DNA of 59,781 nt from Bacteroidales bacterium UBA3743 (GCA_002371265.1 DFGT01000013.1:1-59781); one strand, 5' to 3'. Shown: positions 1 through 8,714, numbered from the stretch's first letter. The notes: generated by a model not told the origin, from the letters alone. A program made the numbers and translations.

Positions 1-43
1 CCAACTTTTGGGGTGCACTTCAAAACTCCGTCTCTTTTTATTT

Positions 44-709
44 TTACTCCAACACAATAAAAGTACCAAGACGCTCACTGCATTTATCGCGTCGCCATGA
101 AGGCCATTCTGAGGATTCCGCGGTACATATATCCGAAATGAAAATATTTTTGCTGTAGACGCCGGAGCTTTCCAACTGTTCTTTGCAAGCAGAGGCAATA
201 TCTATCAACGTTTTTTGATCTTTACTAAAGCCAACGACAAATTTTTCTCCGAACTCAGACGCACAAGCAGCGTCGACCTCATAACATTTTCCACATATAT
301 GCGGACCCATAGCAGCGATAATATCAGACGGAGAAGAGCCGAACTGCGACCGCATCATCTCGACCGTTTTGCGGACAATCTGTTTCTGTGTCCCCACTCT
401 GCCAGAATGAATGTTAGCCACCACGCGTCTACACTCATCGAAAAGCACAACAGGCACACAATCAGCTGTGCGGATCAAAAGAGGAAGATTGGGGACATTG
501 GTTATTAATGCGTCACAATCTGGAACTTCCGTTCCACGCATAGACTCATCTACAATTTTTATGATATCACTATGTATCTGCCTACAGGAAACTATGTCGG
601 CAGGATGGAAAAAAAGAGAAGAATTGTCAACAAATCTGCAATCGACATTAGTGGAAAATGCCGACATATACCCCTTTTTATCCAATAAATATGTTCGATT
701 TATACCCAT
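44..709 (-). CDS. pgeF: PgeF/YfiH-family laccase-domain protein (peptidoglycan editing factor / purine nucleoside phosphorylase family)
   Basis: A 221-residue protein of the YfiH/DUF152 family. Family members have been described as polyphenol oxidases, as purine nucleoside phosphorylases and, in E. coli, as a factor that keeps wrong residues out of peptidoglycan precursors. The metal-site motifs are visible: SCRQIHSD near residue 42, TADCVPVV near 82, IHSGRVGT near 100 (usual family form HAGWRG), GPHICGKCYEV near 135 and the C-terminal SDICT...WRRDK block. No signal peptide, so cytoplasmic. A candidate -7 box (TATTTTTG on the minus strand, 715-722) lies only a few bases upstream of the ATG at 709. 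The message would be nearly leaderless from there, so the true start could be the ATG at 667, just before the family's FST motif. The family call is firm; the physiological substrate is not established by sequence. Confidence 0.88.
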   Translation of the reverse strand: MGINRTYLLDKKGYMSAFSTNVDCRFVDNSSLFFHPADIVSCRQIHSDIIKIVDESMRGTEVPDCDALITNVPNLPLLIRTADCVPVVLFDECRRVVANIHSGRVGTQKQIVRKTVEMMRSQFGSSPSDIIAAMGPHICGKCYEVDAACASEFGEKFVVGFSKDQKTLIDIASACKEQLESSGVYSKNIFISDICTAESSEWPSWRRDKCSERLGTFIVLE

Positions 710-787
710 ATACGCAAAAATAACAAATTAAAATACCTTTTATCAACAAAAAAAACAAAAAAAAGTACCAAAGCAAATAATATTTTT

Positions 788-795
788 TATATTTG
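788..795 (+). promoter_or_regulatory. -7 promoter box (TATATTTG) of the small lipoprotein gene
   Basis: Matches the Bacteroidetes -7 consensus TAnnTTTG, 44 bases before the ATG at 840. I see no clear -33 TTTG at the right distance. Confidence 0.5.
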
Positions 796-839
796 CGACA
801 TAATTGAAAACGGAATTAATAAATTTAAAATACAAGATA

Positions 840-1208
840 ATGAAGAAGATTTTGTTCGTAAGTGCAGCTGCATTGGCACTTGTACTTTCATCATGCAAGA
901 AGGAGACTCCAGCACAGGTTGAGGCTCCAGCACAGGTTGAAGAGGCAGTAGAAGCCGCTGCAGAGGCAGCTGCTCCAGCAGTAGAGAACGTTGAGAACGC
1001 AGTATTGAAGGGTCTTGAGGAGTCATTGAACGCAATCAAGGCTGAGGCAGAGGCTGCTACTAAGGAAGACGTTGCAGGTATCGTAGCTAAGATCACAGAG
1101 CTAAAGGCACAGTACGAGTCAGCAAAGGCTAACTTGAACGCTGATGAGCAGGCTGGTTTCGAGGCTGCAGTTAACGCAGTTATCGAGATCCTTAAGACTA
1201 AGAACTAA
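840..1208 (+). CDS. Small Ala/Glu-rich lipoprotein
   Basis: A 122-residue protein beginning MKKILFVSAAALALVLSSCK, a lipoprotein signal with a lipobox cysteine near residue 19, so probably membrane anchored after processing. The mature part is low in complexity: first a Glu/Ala/Val/Pro stretch (QVEAPAQVEEAVEAAAEAAA), then a predicted alpha-helical region rich in Ala, Glu and Lys. I recognise no enzymatic motif. The start at 840 is preferred over the upstream in-frame ATG at 804 because it begins the signal peptide and lies suitably downstream of the -7 box at 788-795. Codons are strongly biased to AAG, GAG and AAC, as in rpoC in this window, suggesting high expression (inference). It is a single-gene unit followed by a hairpin terminator. 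Function unknown. Confidence 0.8.
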   Translation: MKKILFVSAAALALVLSSCKKETPAQVEAPAQVEEAVEAAAEAAAPAVENVENAVLKGLEESLNAIKAEAEAATKEDVAGIVAKITELKAQYESAKANLNADEQAGFEAAVNAVIEILKTKN

Positions 1209-1230
1209 TCTTAAGCAAGGAAACAAAGGG

Positions 1231-1268
1231 ACGCTATGGAAGTCTTGCTTACCGTAGCGTTCTTTTTA
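1231..1268 (+). terminator. Rho-independent terminator after the lipoprotein gene
   Basis: The stem ACGCTATGG (1231-1239) pairs with CCGTAGCGT (1252-1260), with one G-U pair, and is followed by TCTTTTTATT. Confidence 0.75.
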
Positions 1269-1298
1269 TTATTTACAAACATTAAATTGATTATAAAG

Positions 1299-1529
1299 AT
1301 GGCTATTTACATTGTAAACACACAGTCTTCTAACCTAAACGTTAGAAAAGAGCCTAACACATCTTGCGACATCATCGGCAAGTTGGCTAAGGGAACAGAG
1401 GTTGAGGTTTCTAGCATCAACAATGGTTGGGGTACAATCAGCTTCAACGGTCAGACAGGTTACGTTTCTGCAGACTATCTAAAGTTGAAGGAAGTTTCTG
1501 ACGATGCTCTTGACGCATTGAAGTTCTAA
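1299..1529 (+). CDS. Small bacterial SH3-domain protein
   Basis: A 76-residue protein that is essentially one bacterial SH3 (SH3b/SH3_3) domain. The order of motifs is typical: SSNLNVRKEPN, then IGKLAKGTEVEV, then WGTISFNGQTGYV and a short acidic tail. Such domains usually bind cell-wall peptides or mediate protein contacts. There is no signal peptide when read from the ATG at 1299. An upstream in-frame ATG (1236) would add a hydrophobic leader, but it lies inside the terminator hairpin of the preceding gene, so 1299 is the better start. Codon use resembles that of the lipoprotein gene, which suggests good expression. A strong terminator follows. The domain call is firm; the biological role is unknown. 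Confidence 0.75.
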   Translation: MAIYIVNTQSSNLNVRKEPNTSCDIIGKLAKGTEVEVSSINNGWGTISFNGQTGYVSADYLKLKEVSDDALDALKF

Positions 1530-1553
1530 TCTGAATAAGATTAAAAACCATAT

Positions 1554-1589
1554 AATCGCTGGTCATCATAATGGCTGGCGATTTTTTTT
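1554..1589 (+). terminator. Rho-independent terminator after the SH3 gene
   Basis: AATCGCTGGTCAT (1554-1566) pairs with ATGGCTGGCGATT (1571-1583) around a CATA loop, with three G-U pairs, then a run of T. Confidence 0.8.
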
Positions 1590-1652
1590 GCACTTTAACG
1601 TGCTATCTCAGAGCAAATTTTCACATCTCATAGCAAATATTCTCCCAAAACA

Positions 1653-1683
1653 TTTGCATATATCAAAAAAAGCCGTACCTTTG
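1653..1683 (+). promoter_or_regulatory. Promoter of the tRNA-Lys/tRNA-Ser unit
   Basis: TTTG at 1653-1656 and TACCTTTG at 1676-1683, spaced by 19 bases: a full match to the Bacteroidetes -33/-7 consensus. The first tRNA starts 29 bases downstream. Confidence 0.8.
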
Positions 1684-1711
1684 CAACGTTTTTGAAAAAC
1701 GACCAAAAGTT

Positions 1712-1784
1712 GGATCGGTAGCTCAGTTGGTAGAGCAACAGACTCTTAATCTGTGGGTCGTGGGTTCGACCCCCACCCGGTTCA
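1712..1784 (+). tRNA. tRNA-Lys (anticodon CTT)
   Basis: A 73-base cloverleaf. The acceptor GGATCGG pairs with CCGGTTC (two G-U pairs), the D-arm is GCTCAGTTGGTAGAGC, the anticodon arm is ACAGA-CTCTTAA-TCTGT giving CTT, and the T-arm is GTGGG-TTCGACC-CCCAC. The discriminator is A and CCA is not encoded. It shares a promoter with the following tRNA-Ser. Confidence 0.95.
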
Positions 1785-1804
1785 CTAAACAAGACGAAAG
1801 TCTT

Positions 1805-1891
1805 GGAGAGATGTCAGAGTGGTCGAATGAGCCGGTCTTGAAAACCGGTGTACTCGTAAGGGTACCGGGGGTTCGAATCCCTCTCTCTCCG
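1805..1891 (+). tRNA. tRNA-Ser (anticodon TGA)
   Basis: An 87-base tRNA with the long variable arm typical of serine tRNAs. The acceptor GGAGAGA pairs with TCTCTCC, and the anticodon loop CTTGAAA gives TGA. The discriminator is G and CCA is not encoded. It lies 20 bases after tRNA-Lys, in the same transcription unit. Confidence 0.95.
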
Positions 1892-1906
1892 CAAGATCTG
1901 AAGTAT

Positions 1907-1947
1907 AACATATCGATTGCGAATCAATTGGTATGTTATTTTTTTAC
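1907..1947 (+). terminator. Terminator of the tRNA unit
   Basis: AACATATCGATTG (1907-1919) pairs with CAATTGGTATGTT (1925-1937) over 13 positions including two G-U pairs, followed by ATTTTTTTA. Confidence 0.8.
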
Positions 1948-1992
1948 CCCACATCACTATTTCCAACAGCAAATATCAAAACAAAAAACATC

Positions 1993-4647
1993 ATGAAACA
2001 TATTTTATTGTCTTTAAGTTTAATTTTAGGATTCAACTCCGCAACATACGCTTTAGATGGAGCTGGAACTCAAGAAAACCCTTTCAAAATCAGCACATCA
2101 GACGATCTTTTCCTATTCTCAGACACTGTCAGAGCAGGATTCGACTCTGCTTACGCTATTCAAACCGCAGATATCCTACTAGAGAAGGAATGGATACCAT
2201 TTGGAGATAAAAACTATTATTATAAAGGAACTTATGATGGCCAGCATTTCGAAATACAGAATCTAACAATTAACAATGACACTCTAAACAAAATTGCTTT
2301 TTGTGGATTAGCTTTCCATGCGACACTAAAAAACATCACACTTAAAGACTGCAATCTGTCGACAAAAGGCAGCTATGCCGCAGGAATATGTAACGACGCT
2401 CAATATTCCACTATTGACGGATGCAGTGTGGAAGGCACTATTGCAGCCAAATCATGCTGTGCTGGCATTATAGCACAAACAGGATATAATTCCGTCATCA
2501 AGAATTGCACTAACAAAGCATCCATTACAGTAGAAGAAGACCATGCGGGAGGAATCAGCGGTATAGTTCAAAACGGCTCAATCATCTTCAATTGTTTTAA
2601 CGAAGGAAACATCACAGGGAGAAAATATTTGGGTGGTATCGTAGGAGACATATACTCTGCAAGTCTTGCATATTGCGGCAACGTCGGCAATGTGACCGAT
2701 ATTTCAGGGAAAGGATATCATATTGCAGGGATAGCGAGTGATTTGAAAGGCACAAAAATGACATGTTGTTATAATACAGGTATAATCAAAGGTGGCGAAT
2801 ATCAAATTGGAGCTTTGGCCGCTGGAAATAGTGCATCAAACTCAACTTTTGACAACTGTTTCTACAAAGAAAATTGTGCATCATATGGCGACGGCACCAA
2901 AACCTATGCATTGGGTGTAAGAAAAGGTTATGTGCCTCAGGATGACAGCGAACGCTCAGTCACTACTTTTGACAATGATGAAATGATTTCCTCGGGAGCG
3001 TTGTGTTACATGTTGAACAAAAACATCCCTAACGACTCAATTGCATGGTTCCAGAAATGTGGTGAAGGATATCCGAAAACAGACTCTACTCTCGGAATTG
3101 TATATGTAGCGACGGAATTGAATTGTGACTCTTCTTTCAATAGCAACACCACATTCCAAAACACAAAGCCAGACAACATCATTGTACCTGATCATATTTA
3201 CGATCGATACACATGCAAGGTTTGTGGACATATTGACCCTAATTATGTGGCACAGACAAATGGAGTATATGAAATAGGAAACGCGGATGAACTAATGTGG
3301 TTCTCTTCTTTCGTTAACGATGGGCATAACAATGCGAATGCGAAATTGACCAACGATATCAAATTGAATGACATTTCCATTGACAGCGTCTTGACTGATT
3401 CATCAATCAGTCTCAACATTTGGACAGAAATTGGCAAAGAAAATCCCTACTCTGGAACATTTGACGGACAAGGGCACTCTATAGTTGGACTTTATTTAAC
3501 TTATGACACTAATAAAGATTACACTTACGCTCAAAGAATAAAAATGGCAGGCAACGGTCTGTTTGGAACTCTTGACAATGCGGTAGTCAAAAACGTAAAC
3601 ATCAGGGATTCGTATATAAGAGGCATAGAGAGCATAGGTGCCATTGCAGGCCGTGTAATGAGCAATGTCATCATAGACAACTGTCACAATCATGGAACCG
3701 TTTACGGAGAATATCAAGTAGGTGGTATAGTTGGCACAATAAAAGGCAAAAACAACAACATATTAAATTCTTCCAACTCAGGATTGGTAACAAATGGAGA
3801 CAATGAATACAATGAAGGAAATCTGGGAGGAATAATCGGAAATATTGTAAGCGATGAAGGAGATTCTACATACGTGAAAAATTGCTTCAACAAAGGCATT
3901 CTTTCAGGAGGATTATTTGTTGGTGGCATAGTCGGTTACTGTTTGTCCTATACAGACATTAACGCTTGTTACAACATAGGAGAAATCACAGCAAATGGAA
4001 ACAGTGCTGGCATTATATTCTTCTCTAACAATGTGGATTACAAAATGACACAATGTTTCAATATGGGTCAAATAACCAATGTTTCTACTAGCACAAGAAA
4101 CAACAAGAAAGAAGCTCTATGCAACGGTGCTGATGATCCAGAGACTTGCTTAAACAACTACTACCTGAATGGAAACATTTCTTCATCTGTCGGCACAGCA
4201 ATGAATCTTGATCAGTTCACTAATGGAGAAGTATGCTTCAAACTGAATAATGGCATCACCGACGGCTCTCAGCCATACCGCCAAAATCTATCAGAAATCC
4301 GTGGAGAAGTTCCAAATGACTATCTTGCCAACGACACTATAGACAAACACCCGGTATTGGATAAGGAGCACCGTGTCGTCTACTTCGACAACACATATTA
4401 CAACTTCTTTGACCCAACTTCACTCAACGACAAAGTGGCATACAAAATGCCATCAATACATACAGAGGACAAAGAAATCGTTATTATCGGAGCAGACGGA
4501 ATGATTTCACTCTATGATATAACAGGCCATTGTCTTTTGAAGAAAGCAAACAAAGACATTCAAAATGAGATTCGTTTGAATGTTTACAAATCAGGTATAT
4601 ATATGATTGCTATCAACGACAATATATACAAGATAATTGTCAAATAA
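1993..4647 (+). CDS. Secreted GLUG-repeat surface protein with T9SS-type C-terminal sorting domain
   Basis: An 884-residue exported protein. It starts with MKHILLSLSLILGFNSATYA, a Sec signal peptide, which supports the ATG at 1993 over the in-frame ATG at 1933 inside the tRNA terminator. The body contains many GLUG-like units of the form GGI(V/S)G ... NC(F/Y)N.G.I, for example near residues 190-240 and 570-680, separated by a Cys-rich junction (residues ~395-410). Such repeats form beta-solenoid or adhesin-like stalks in Bacteroidota surface proteins. The last ~60 residues (from DKEIVIIGADGMISLYDITG to IYKIIVK) resemble type A sorting domains recognised by the type IX secretion system. A possible adhesin or peptidase accessory; no catalytic motif seen. 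A strong terminator follows. Confidence 0.8.
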   Translation: MKHILLSLSLILGFNSATYALDGAGTQENPFKISTSDDLFLFSDTVRAGFDSAYAIQTADILLEKEWIPFGDKNYYYKGTYDGQHFEIQNLTINNDTLNKIAFCGLAFHATLKNITLKDCNLSTKGSYAAGICNDAQYSTIDGCSVEGTIAAKSCCAGIIAQTGYNSVIKNCTNKASITVEEDHAGGISGIVQNGSIIFNCFNEGNITGRKYLGGIVGDIYSASLAYCGNVGNVTDISGKGYHIAGIASDLKGTKMTCCYNTGIIKGGEYQIGALAAGNSASNSTFDNCFYKENCASYGDGTKTYALGVRKGYVPQDDSERSVTTFDNDEMISSGALCYMLNKNIPNDSIAWFQKCGEGYPKTDSTLGIVYVATELNCDSSFNSNTTFQNTKPDNIIVPDHIYDRYTCKVCGHIDPNYVAQTNGVYEIGNADELMWFSSFVNDGHNNANAKLTNDIKLNDISIDSVLTDSSISLNIWTEIGKENPYSGTFDGQGHSIVGLYLTYDTNKDYTYAQRIKMAGNGLFGTLDNAVVKNVNIRDSYIRGIESIGAIAGRVMSNVIIDNCHNHGTVYGEYQVGGIVGTIKGKNNNILNSSNSGLVTNGDNEYNEGNLGGIIGNIVSDEGDSTYVKNCFNKGILSGGLFVGGIVGYCLSYTDINACYNIGEITANGNSAGIIFFSNNVDYKMTQCFNMGQITNVSTSTRNNKKEALCNGADDPETCLNNYYLNGNISSSVGTAMNLDQFTNGEVCFKLNNGITDGSQPYRQNLSEIRGEVPNDYLANDTIDKHPVLDKEHRVVYFDNTYYNFFDPTSLNDKVAYKMPSIHTEDKEIVIIGADGMISLYDITGHCLLKKANKDIQNEIRLNVYKSGIYMIAINDNIYKIIVK

Positions 4648-4668
4648 TAGACATCAATTCAAAAACAA

Positions 4669-4706
4669 AAAAAGCTTCGATTGTATGACTGCAGTCGAAG
4701 CTTTTA
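4669..4706 (+). terminator. Terminator after the GLUG protein gene
   Basis: AAAGCTTCGA (4671-4680) pairs perfectly with TCGAAGCTTT (4695-4704). The flanking A and T runs would let it work in both directions. Confidence 0.8.
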
Positions 4707-4773
4707 TTTATATTAATCTTTATAAATCTGCAGATACCCATTTTTAGGTATCATACAATTTCCTTAAAACCAC

Positions 4774-4781
4774 TATCTTTG
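4774..4781 (+). promoter_or_regulatory. -7 promoter box (TATCTTTG) of the hemerythrin-LuxR gene
   Basis: A consensus TAnnTTTG, 21 bases before the ATG at 4802. No convincing -33 element. Confidence 0.6.
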
Positions 4782-4801
4782 CATTAAAATACAAGTGGAT
4801 T

Positions 4802-5761
4802 ATGAAGGCTTTGAAAATGTATGAGGCGGGAGACAAGATGATCAGTCTCATACGCGACAATTACAATATTCTACAGTCGCTAAACTCGTTTGGCATCTCT
4901 CTCGGTTTTGGTGACAAAACAGTGGATGAAACCTGCCGTGCCAACAACGTTGACACCACCACTTTTCTCGCTGTCGTGAATTTCACCATCAACGGCACTC
5001 ACGAATACGACCTTGGAAAGTTGTCCGCCTCTACCCTGCTCCGCTATCTCACTGCCGGACACAGTTACTATCTGGACTACCAATTGCCTTTTGTTAGACG
5101 TGAACTCGCTCTTGCTATCAATGAAAACGACAATGTCGGCAAATTGATTCTGCAACTCTACGACCAATACTCACGTGAGATTCATAAACACATGAATTAT
5201 GAGGACAAGACATTGTTCCCATATATAGAGAAACTTCTTCAAGGAGAAGCGTCCACAACCTACAACATCGACACTTTCGCCAAACATCATGCAGAAGCTG
5301 ATAAAAGTCTGAAGGAGTTGAAAAGCCTCATCATCAAATATTTCCCCACAGATGCGACCACAAGCAACGGGTTGACTTCTGCTCTTTATTTCATCTACAA
5401 CAACGAGGATTGGCTTGCCAACCACCAAGAGGTGGAGGATAAAATTTTCGTCCCGCTGATTCGTAAAATAGAAAATGATCTCAAATCCGAACGTCTGACC
5501 AATGCAATTTCAGTTTTTGCAAACGCTGACCCTGAGGCAAACACCAACGAAACAATTTCTGAACGTGAAAAGGATGTAATTATAGCTGTGGTTCAAGGAA
5601 TGAGCAACAAAGAAATTGCTGAACATCTTTGTATTTCAGTGAATACTGCGATCACACACAGAAAAAATATCGCAAGAAAGCTTCAAATCCATAGTCCTGC
5701 CGGATTGACTATCTATGCTATCGTAAACGGATTGGTGGACATTGATGCGTTGAAAAAATAA
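4802..5761 (+). CDS. RIC/hemerythrin-domain sensor fused to a LuxR-type DNA-binding domain
   Basis: A 319-residue cytoplasmic protein. The first ~70 residues resemble the DUF542/ScdA_N domain of RIC iron-sulfur repair proteins (VDETCRANNVDT around residue 40). Residues ~85-235 are hemerythrin-like, with the expected metal ligands in HSYYLDYQ, HKHMNYEDKTLFPYIE, HHAEAD and NHQEVEDKIFVP. The C-terminus (~255-319) is a LuxR/FixJ helix-turn-helix, with motifs SEREKDVI, GMSNKEIAEHL and NTAITHRKNIARKL. The known chemistry of hemerythrin di-iron sites (O2, NO or peroxide) suggests a one-component sensor that controls stress or iron-sulfur repair genes; this is inference. It is monocistronic and convergent with ribF. 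All domains are intact. Confidence 0.85.
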   Translation: MKALKMYEAGDKMISLIRDNYNILQSLNSFGISLGFGDKTVDETCRANNVDTTTFLAVVNFTINGTHEYDLGKLSASTLLRYLTAGHSYYLDYQLPFVRRELALAINENDNVGKLILQLYDQYSREIHKHMNYEDKTLFPYIEKLLQGEASTTYNIDTFAKHHAEADKSLKELKSLIIKYFPTDATTSNGLTSALYFIYNNEDWLANHQEVEDKIFVPLIRKIENDLKSERLTNAISVFANADPEANTNETISEREKDVIIAVVQGMSNKEIAEHLCISVNTAITHRKNIARKLQIHSPAGLTIYAIVNGLVDIDALKK

Positions 5762-5786
5762 TTGGCGGTTTGCGGTTGGCAGTTGG

Positions 5787-6713
5787 CTATTTGCTATTTG
5801 CCATAAGCTGCTTCGCCTTTATTTCATCTTTTCCCAATTGCTTTTTTAATTCCTCAATAGAATCGAATTTAATGCTATCTCTGATTCTATCGACAAACCT
5901 CACATTCACATTCTTTCCGTAAATATCATCAGAAAAATCAAACAGATAAGCCTCAACACTTATTTTCCCCGTGTTGACGGTGGGGCGTGAACCTATGTAG
6001 AGCATCGCATCATAGAGATGTGATTCTACTGTCACACGTGCCGCATACACTCCATCTTTGGGCAGAATACGGCTATCATCATAAGCTATGTTGGCAGTGG
6101 GGAAACCGATTGATCTGCCGACCTGAAACCCTTTCACCACCTGCCCTGCCAGTGAATATTCTCTGCCCAACAATTTTGCAGCCTTTGCAACGTCTCCTTC
6201 TGAGATCGTTTTTCTCACCGCCGAAGAACTGACATTTATCCCGTCGATCACCAATGGAGACGACTGGACAACCTCTATTCCTATCTCTTTTCCAAACCTT
6301 ACATAATCTTCGAATTTCTCACTGCGATTATGTCCGAAACGGTGATCGTAGCCGATCATAAGGCAACAGACATTTAGATTGTCGTGAAGCAAACGCATAA
6401 AATTCTGCGCTGTAAGCATGGAAAATTCTCGTGTGAATTCTGTCATCACAACATAATCCACTCCCGTCTCCTTCAGCAGTGCGATTTTCTCGTCTGCGGT
6501 GGTAAGCAAAGATGGAATATAATCCGAGTGAAGCACCTGACGAGGATGTGTACGGAATGTCAGCACAGCAGATGCAAAGTTCCTCTTTTTCGCAATTTCC
6601 GACAATTCTGACACCAAATAACGATGTCCGAGATGAACACCGTCAAAGAAACCGATGGTAAGAGCCAAAGGCCTTTCTATTTTGGAATTGAATATGTCGA
6701 TTACACTTGTCAT
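5787..6713 (-). CDS. ribF: Bifunctional riboflavin kinase / FAD synthetase
   Basis: A 308-residue cytoplasmic enzyme that converts riboflavin to FMN and then FAD. The N-terminal nucleotidyltransferase domain shows LTIGFFDGVHLGHRYLV near residue 18 and IGYDHRFGHNRSEKF near 118. The C-terminal riboflavin kinase domain shows GRSIGFPTANI near 204, KDGVYAARV, SVEAYLFDF and the terminal DSIEELKKQL helix. Length is normal for the family. It is the last gene of the aroQ-pyk-ribF unit, 51 bases after pyk, with a REP-like palindrome between them. Nothing appears unusual. Confidence 0.96.
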   Translation of the reverse strand: MTSVIDIFNSKIERPLALTIGFFDGVHLGHRYLVSELSEIAKKRNFASAVLTFRTHPRQVLHSDYIPSLLTTADEKIALLKETGVDYVVMTEFTREFSMLTAQNFMRLLHDNLNVCCLMIGYDHRFGHNRSEKFEDYVRFGKEIGIEVVQSSPLVIDGINVSSSAVRKTISEGDVAKAAKLLGREYSLAGQVVKGFQVGRSIGFPTANIAYDDSRILPKDGVYAARVTVESHLYDAMLYIGSRPTVNTGKISVEAYLFDFSDDIYGKNVNVRFVDRIRDSIKFDSIEELKKQLGKDEIKAKQLMANSK

Positions 6714-6726
6714 CTATTATAATAAT

Positions 6727-6753
6727 GCGGGCAGGTTTGAAACCTGCCCCTAC
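6727..6753 (-). repeat. GTAG-headed REP-like palindrome, type B
   Basis: On the minus strand it reads GTAG, then GGGCAGGTTT and its complement AAACCTGCCC. It starts 11 bases after the pyk stop codon, in the same orientation as the gene. It has the GTAG-plus-palindrome layout of the commoner type A elements but a different palindrome. Confidence 0.6.
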
Positions 6754-6764
6754 ATAAAATCAAA

Positions 6765-8222
6765 TCAAAAGTTCGGAAGGAGATAACCATTCTGATTAGC
6801 AAAGATATTATCGATGCTATTTATTTCAAGGAATGTGTTACCACCACCCGCCTGGCTTCCACTGATGTAAACCACCCTATCATGGAATTTCAGGAAACCA
6901 TCCTCGATAAGCATCTTAAGAGCCGCGAAGAAATAGTGTCGATTGTCTTCTTTTGGAGCCTGATAAAGAGGGATGACACCGTAAGACAATGCCAACTGAC
7001 GAATAAGTCGCTCCTTATAGCATATCGCCAACACGGTAATGTCGCCACGATAAGCGGCGATGAATCGAGCCGTGCGGCCTGTTATACTGTCGGTCACGAT
7101 TGCCTTAGTGTGAAGCAATTCCGCAGAACGAGCAGCCTGCTCCGTAAGATATGAAGTGATATCATCCTTTCCTGTCGCCAACGGCACTTTGATATCATTG
7201 TCTTTCAGCTTTGTTTTCTCAGACTCTTCCGCAATCTTACTCATTGTGGCAACCGCCTCGACCGGATATTTTCCATAAGCAGTCTCACCGCTTAGCATCA
7301 ACGCGTCAGTGCGGTAGAAGATAGCGTTTGCGATATCAGTCACCTCAGCACGTGTAGGACGTGGATTTTTAATCATAGAGTGAAGCATCTGAGTAGCCAC
7401 AATCACTGGTTTGCGGGCCACCACACACTTACGGATAAGCACACGCTGTATGCCAGGGATTTTCTCCTGCGGCACCTCTATACCCAAGTCGCCACGGGCA
7501 ATCATAACTCCGTATGCAGCTTCAAGAATTTCATCTATATTGTCTACACCCTCCTGATTTTCAATCTTAGCAATGATCTTGATAGGGCTGTCATGTTCAT
7601 CTAGAATCTGCTGGATGTCAAGGACATCTTGTTTTGAACGTACAAAAGAGTGGGCAATGAAATCAACATCATTCTCAATGGCGAAAAGGATATTATGTTT
7701 GTCTCTCTCTGTAAGCGACGGAAGATTTATCCTCACTCCTGGCACATTGACACTCTTGCGCGATCCAAGTTCACCTTCATTCTGAGCCTCACAAGTAAGG
7801 CAGGTGTCGTTTTTACTCAACACCATGACGTCTATTTCACCGTCGTCAAAAAGGATATGGTCGCCCACCTTGACATCCTTCACGAAGTCTGGGTAAGTGA
7901 CATAGATTTCTCCCGGTTTGCTTTTTTTAGCAGCGTCGCCAGCAATCTTAATTATATCTCCACTCTTAATCTGGATTTTTTCGTTGCCGGTCTCCCCTTC
8001 TATGGCAGTGGTACGTACCTCAGGTCCTTTTGTGTCCATGAGGATGCCTATTTCCGGAGATACAGCCCGCACGTTATTGATGATACTAAGAAATCCTTCG
8101 TCACTAAGATGGGCAGAGTTCATTCTCACCACATTCATTCCGTTCTCCCACAGCTGACGGATAAAATCAACATCACAACGCTTGTCGGAAACAGTAGCTA
8201 TAATTTTCGTTTTTTTTGCCAT
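6765..8222 (-). CDS. pyk: Pyruvate kinase
   Basis: A 485-residue glycolytic enzyme that makes pyruvate and ATP from phosphoenolpyruvate and ADP. The start KTKIIATVSDKRCDVDFI, the substrate-loop NVVRMNSAH (instead of the textbook NFSHG, as is usual in Bacteroidota), MDTKGPEVRT, the active-site IIAKIENQEGVDNIDEI, GVMIARGDLGIEVP and MLSGETAYGKYP are all present in order. The C-terminal regulatory domain is complete and ends near GSQAGGGNTFLEI. It lies 15 bases after aroQ on the same strand, so it is probably cotranscribed with it and with ribF. Confidence 0.97.
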   Translation of the reverse strand: MAKKTKIIATVSDKRCDVDFIRQLWENGMNVVRMNSAHLSDEGFLSIINNVRAVSPEIGILMDTKGPEVRTTAIEGETGNEKIQIKSGDIIKIAGDAAKKSKPGEIYVTYPDFVKDVKVGDHILFDDGEIDVMVLSKNDTCLTCEAQNEGELGSRKSVNVPGVRINLPSLTERDKHNILFAIENDVDFIAHSFVRSKQDVLDIQQILDEHDSPIKIIAKIENQEGVDNIDEILEAAYGVMIARGDLGIEVPQEKIPGIQRVLIRKCVVARKPVIVATQMLHSMIKNPRPTRAEVTDIANAIFYRTDALMLSGETAYGKYPVEAVATMSKIAEESEKTKLKDNDIKVPLATGKDDITSYLTEQAARSAELLHTKAIVTDSITGRTARFIAAYRGDITVLAICYKERLIRQLALSYGVIPLYQAPKEDNRHYFFAALKMLIEDGFLKFHDRVVYISGSQAGGGNTFLEINSIDNIFANQNGYLLPNF

Positions 8223-8237
8223 TTTCTGTTGTTAGGG

Positions 8238-8684
8238 TTATTCTTTGTCTTCTTCCTTCGATTTATTATACTCAATCAGAGCCTCAATCGCAAGCCTGTA
8301 TGAATCCATACCGAATCCAAGAATTGTGCCCCAGCATGCAGCAGTAAGGAATGACTTATGGCGAAACTCCTCTCTCTTGTGAGTATTGGAGATATGCACC
8401 TCTATCACTGGACATTTGATGGCACGGATAGCGTCTGGGATAGCCACTGAAGTATGTGTGTAGGCTCCGGCATTTAGGACAATGCCGTCTGAAATGAATC
8501 CAGTCTCCTGAATAGTGTCAATAAGTTCACCCTCGACATTCGACTGATAGTATTCGATGTTCACATCAGGGTAACGTGACTTCAACACATCCAAATAGTC
8601 TTCAAATGATTGACTTCCGTAAATAGTTGGTTCTCTCTTGCCCAAAAGATTAAGATTGGGGCCATTAATAATAATGATATTCAT
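8238..8684 (-). CDS. aroQ: Type II 3-dehydroquinate dehydratase
   Basis: A 148-residue small type II dehydroquinase of the shikimate pathway (3-dehydroquinate to 3-dehydroshikimate). It begins IIIINGPNLNLLGKREPTIYG, which carries the catalytic Arg and Tyr loop. The later motifs YQSNVEGELID, LNAGAYTHTSVAI and EVHISNTHKREEFRHKS, with the catalytic His, are intact. The start at 8684 matches the family N-terminus; an upstream in-frame ATG at 8717 lies inside the promoter and is rejected. It is the first gene of the aroQ-pyk-ribF unit, and its promoter faces that of the xerD-like gene. Confidence 0.95.
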   Translation of the reverse strand: MNIIIINGPNLNLLGKREPTIYGSQSFEDYLDVLKSRYPDVNIEYYQSNVEGELIDTIQETGFISDGIVLNAGAYTHTSVAIPDAIRAIKCPVIEVHISNTHKREEFRHKSFLTAACWGTILGFGMDSYRLAIEALIEYNKSKEEDKE

Positions 8685-8714
8685 TCCTTTATACGATGTG
8701 TTACAAAAACGTCG

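Noticed and set aside
1723..1911. Open frames across the tRNA pair, one on each strand
   Set aside because: They consist of tRNA sequence (tRNA-Lys and tRNA-Ser), a known source of false ORFs.
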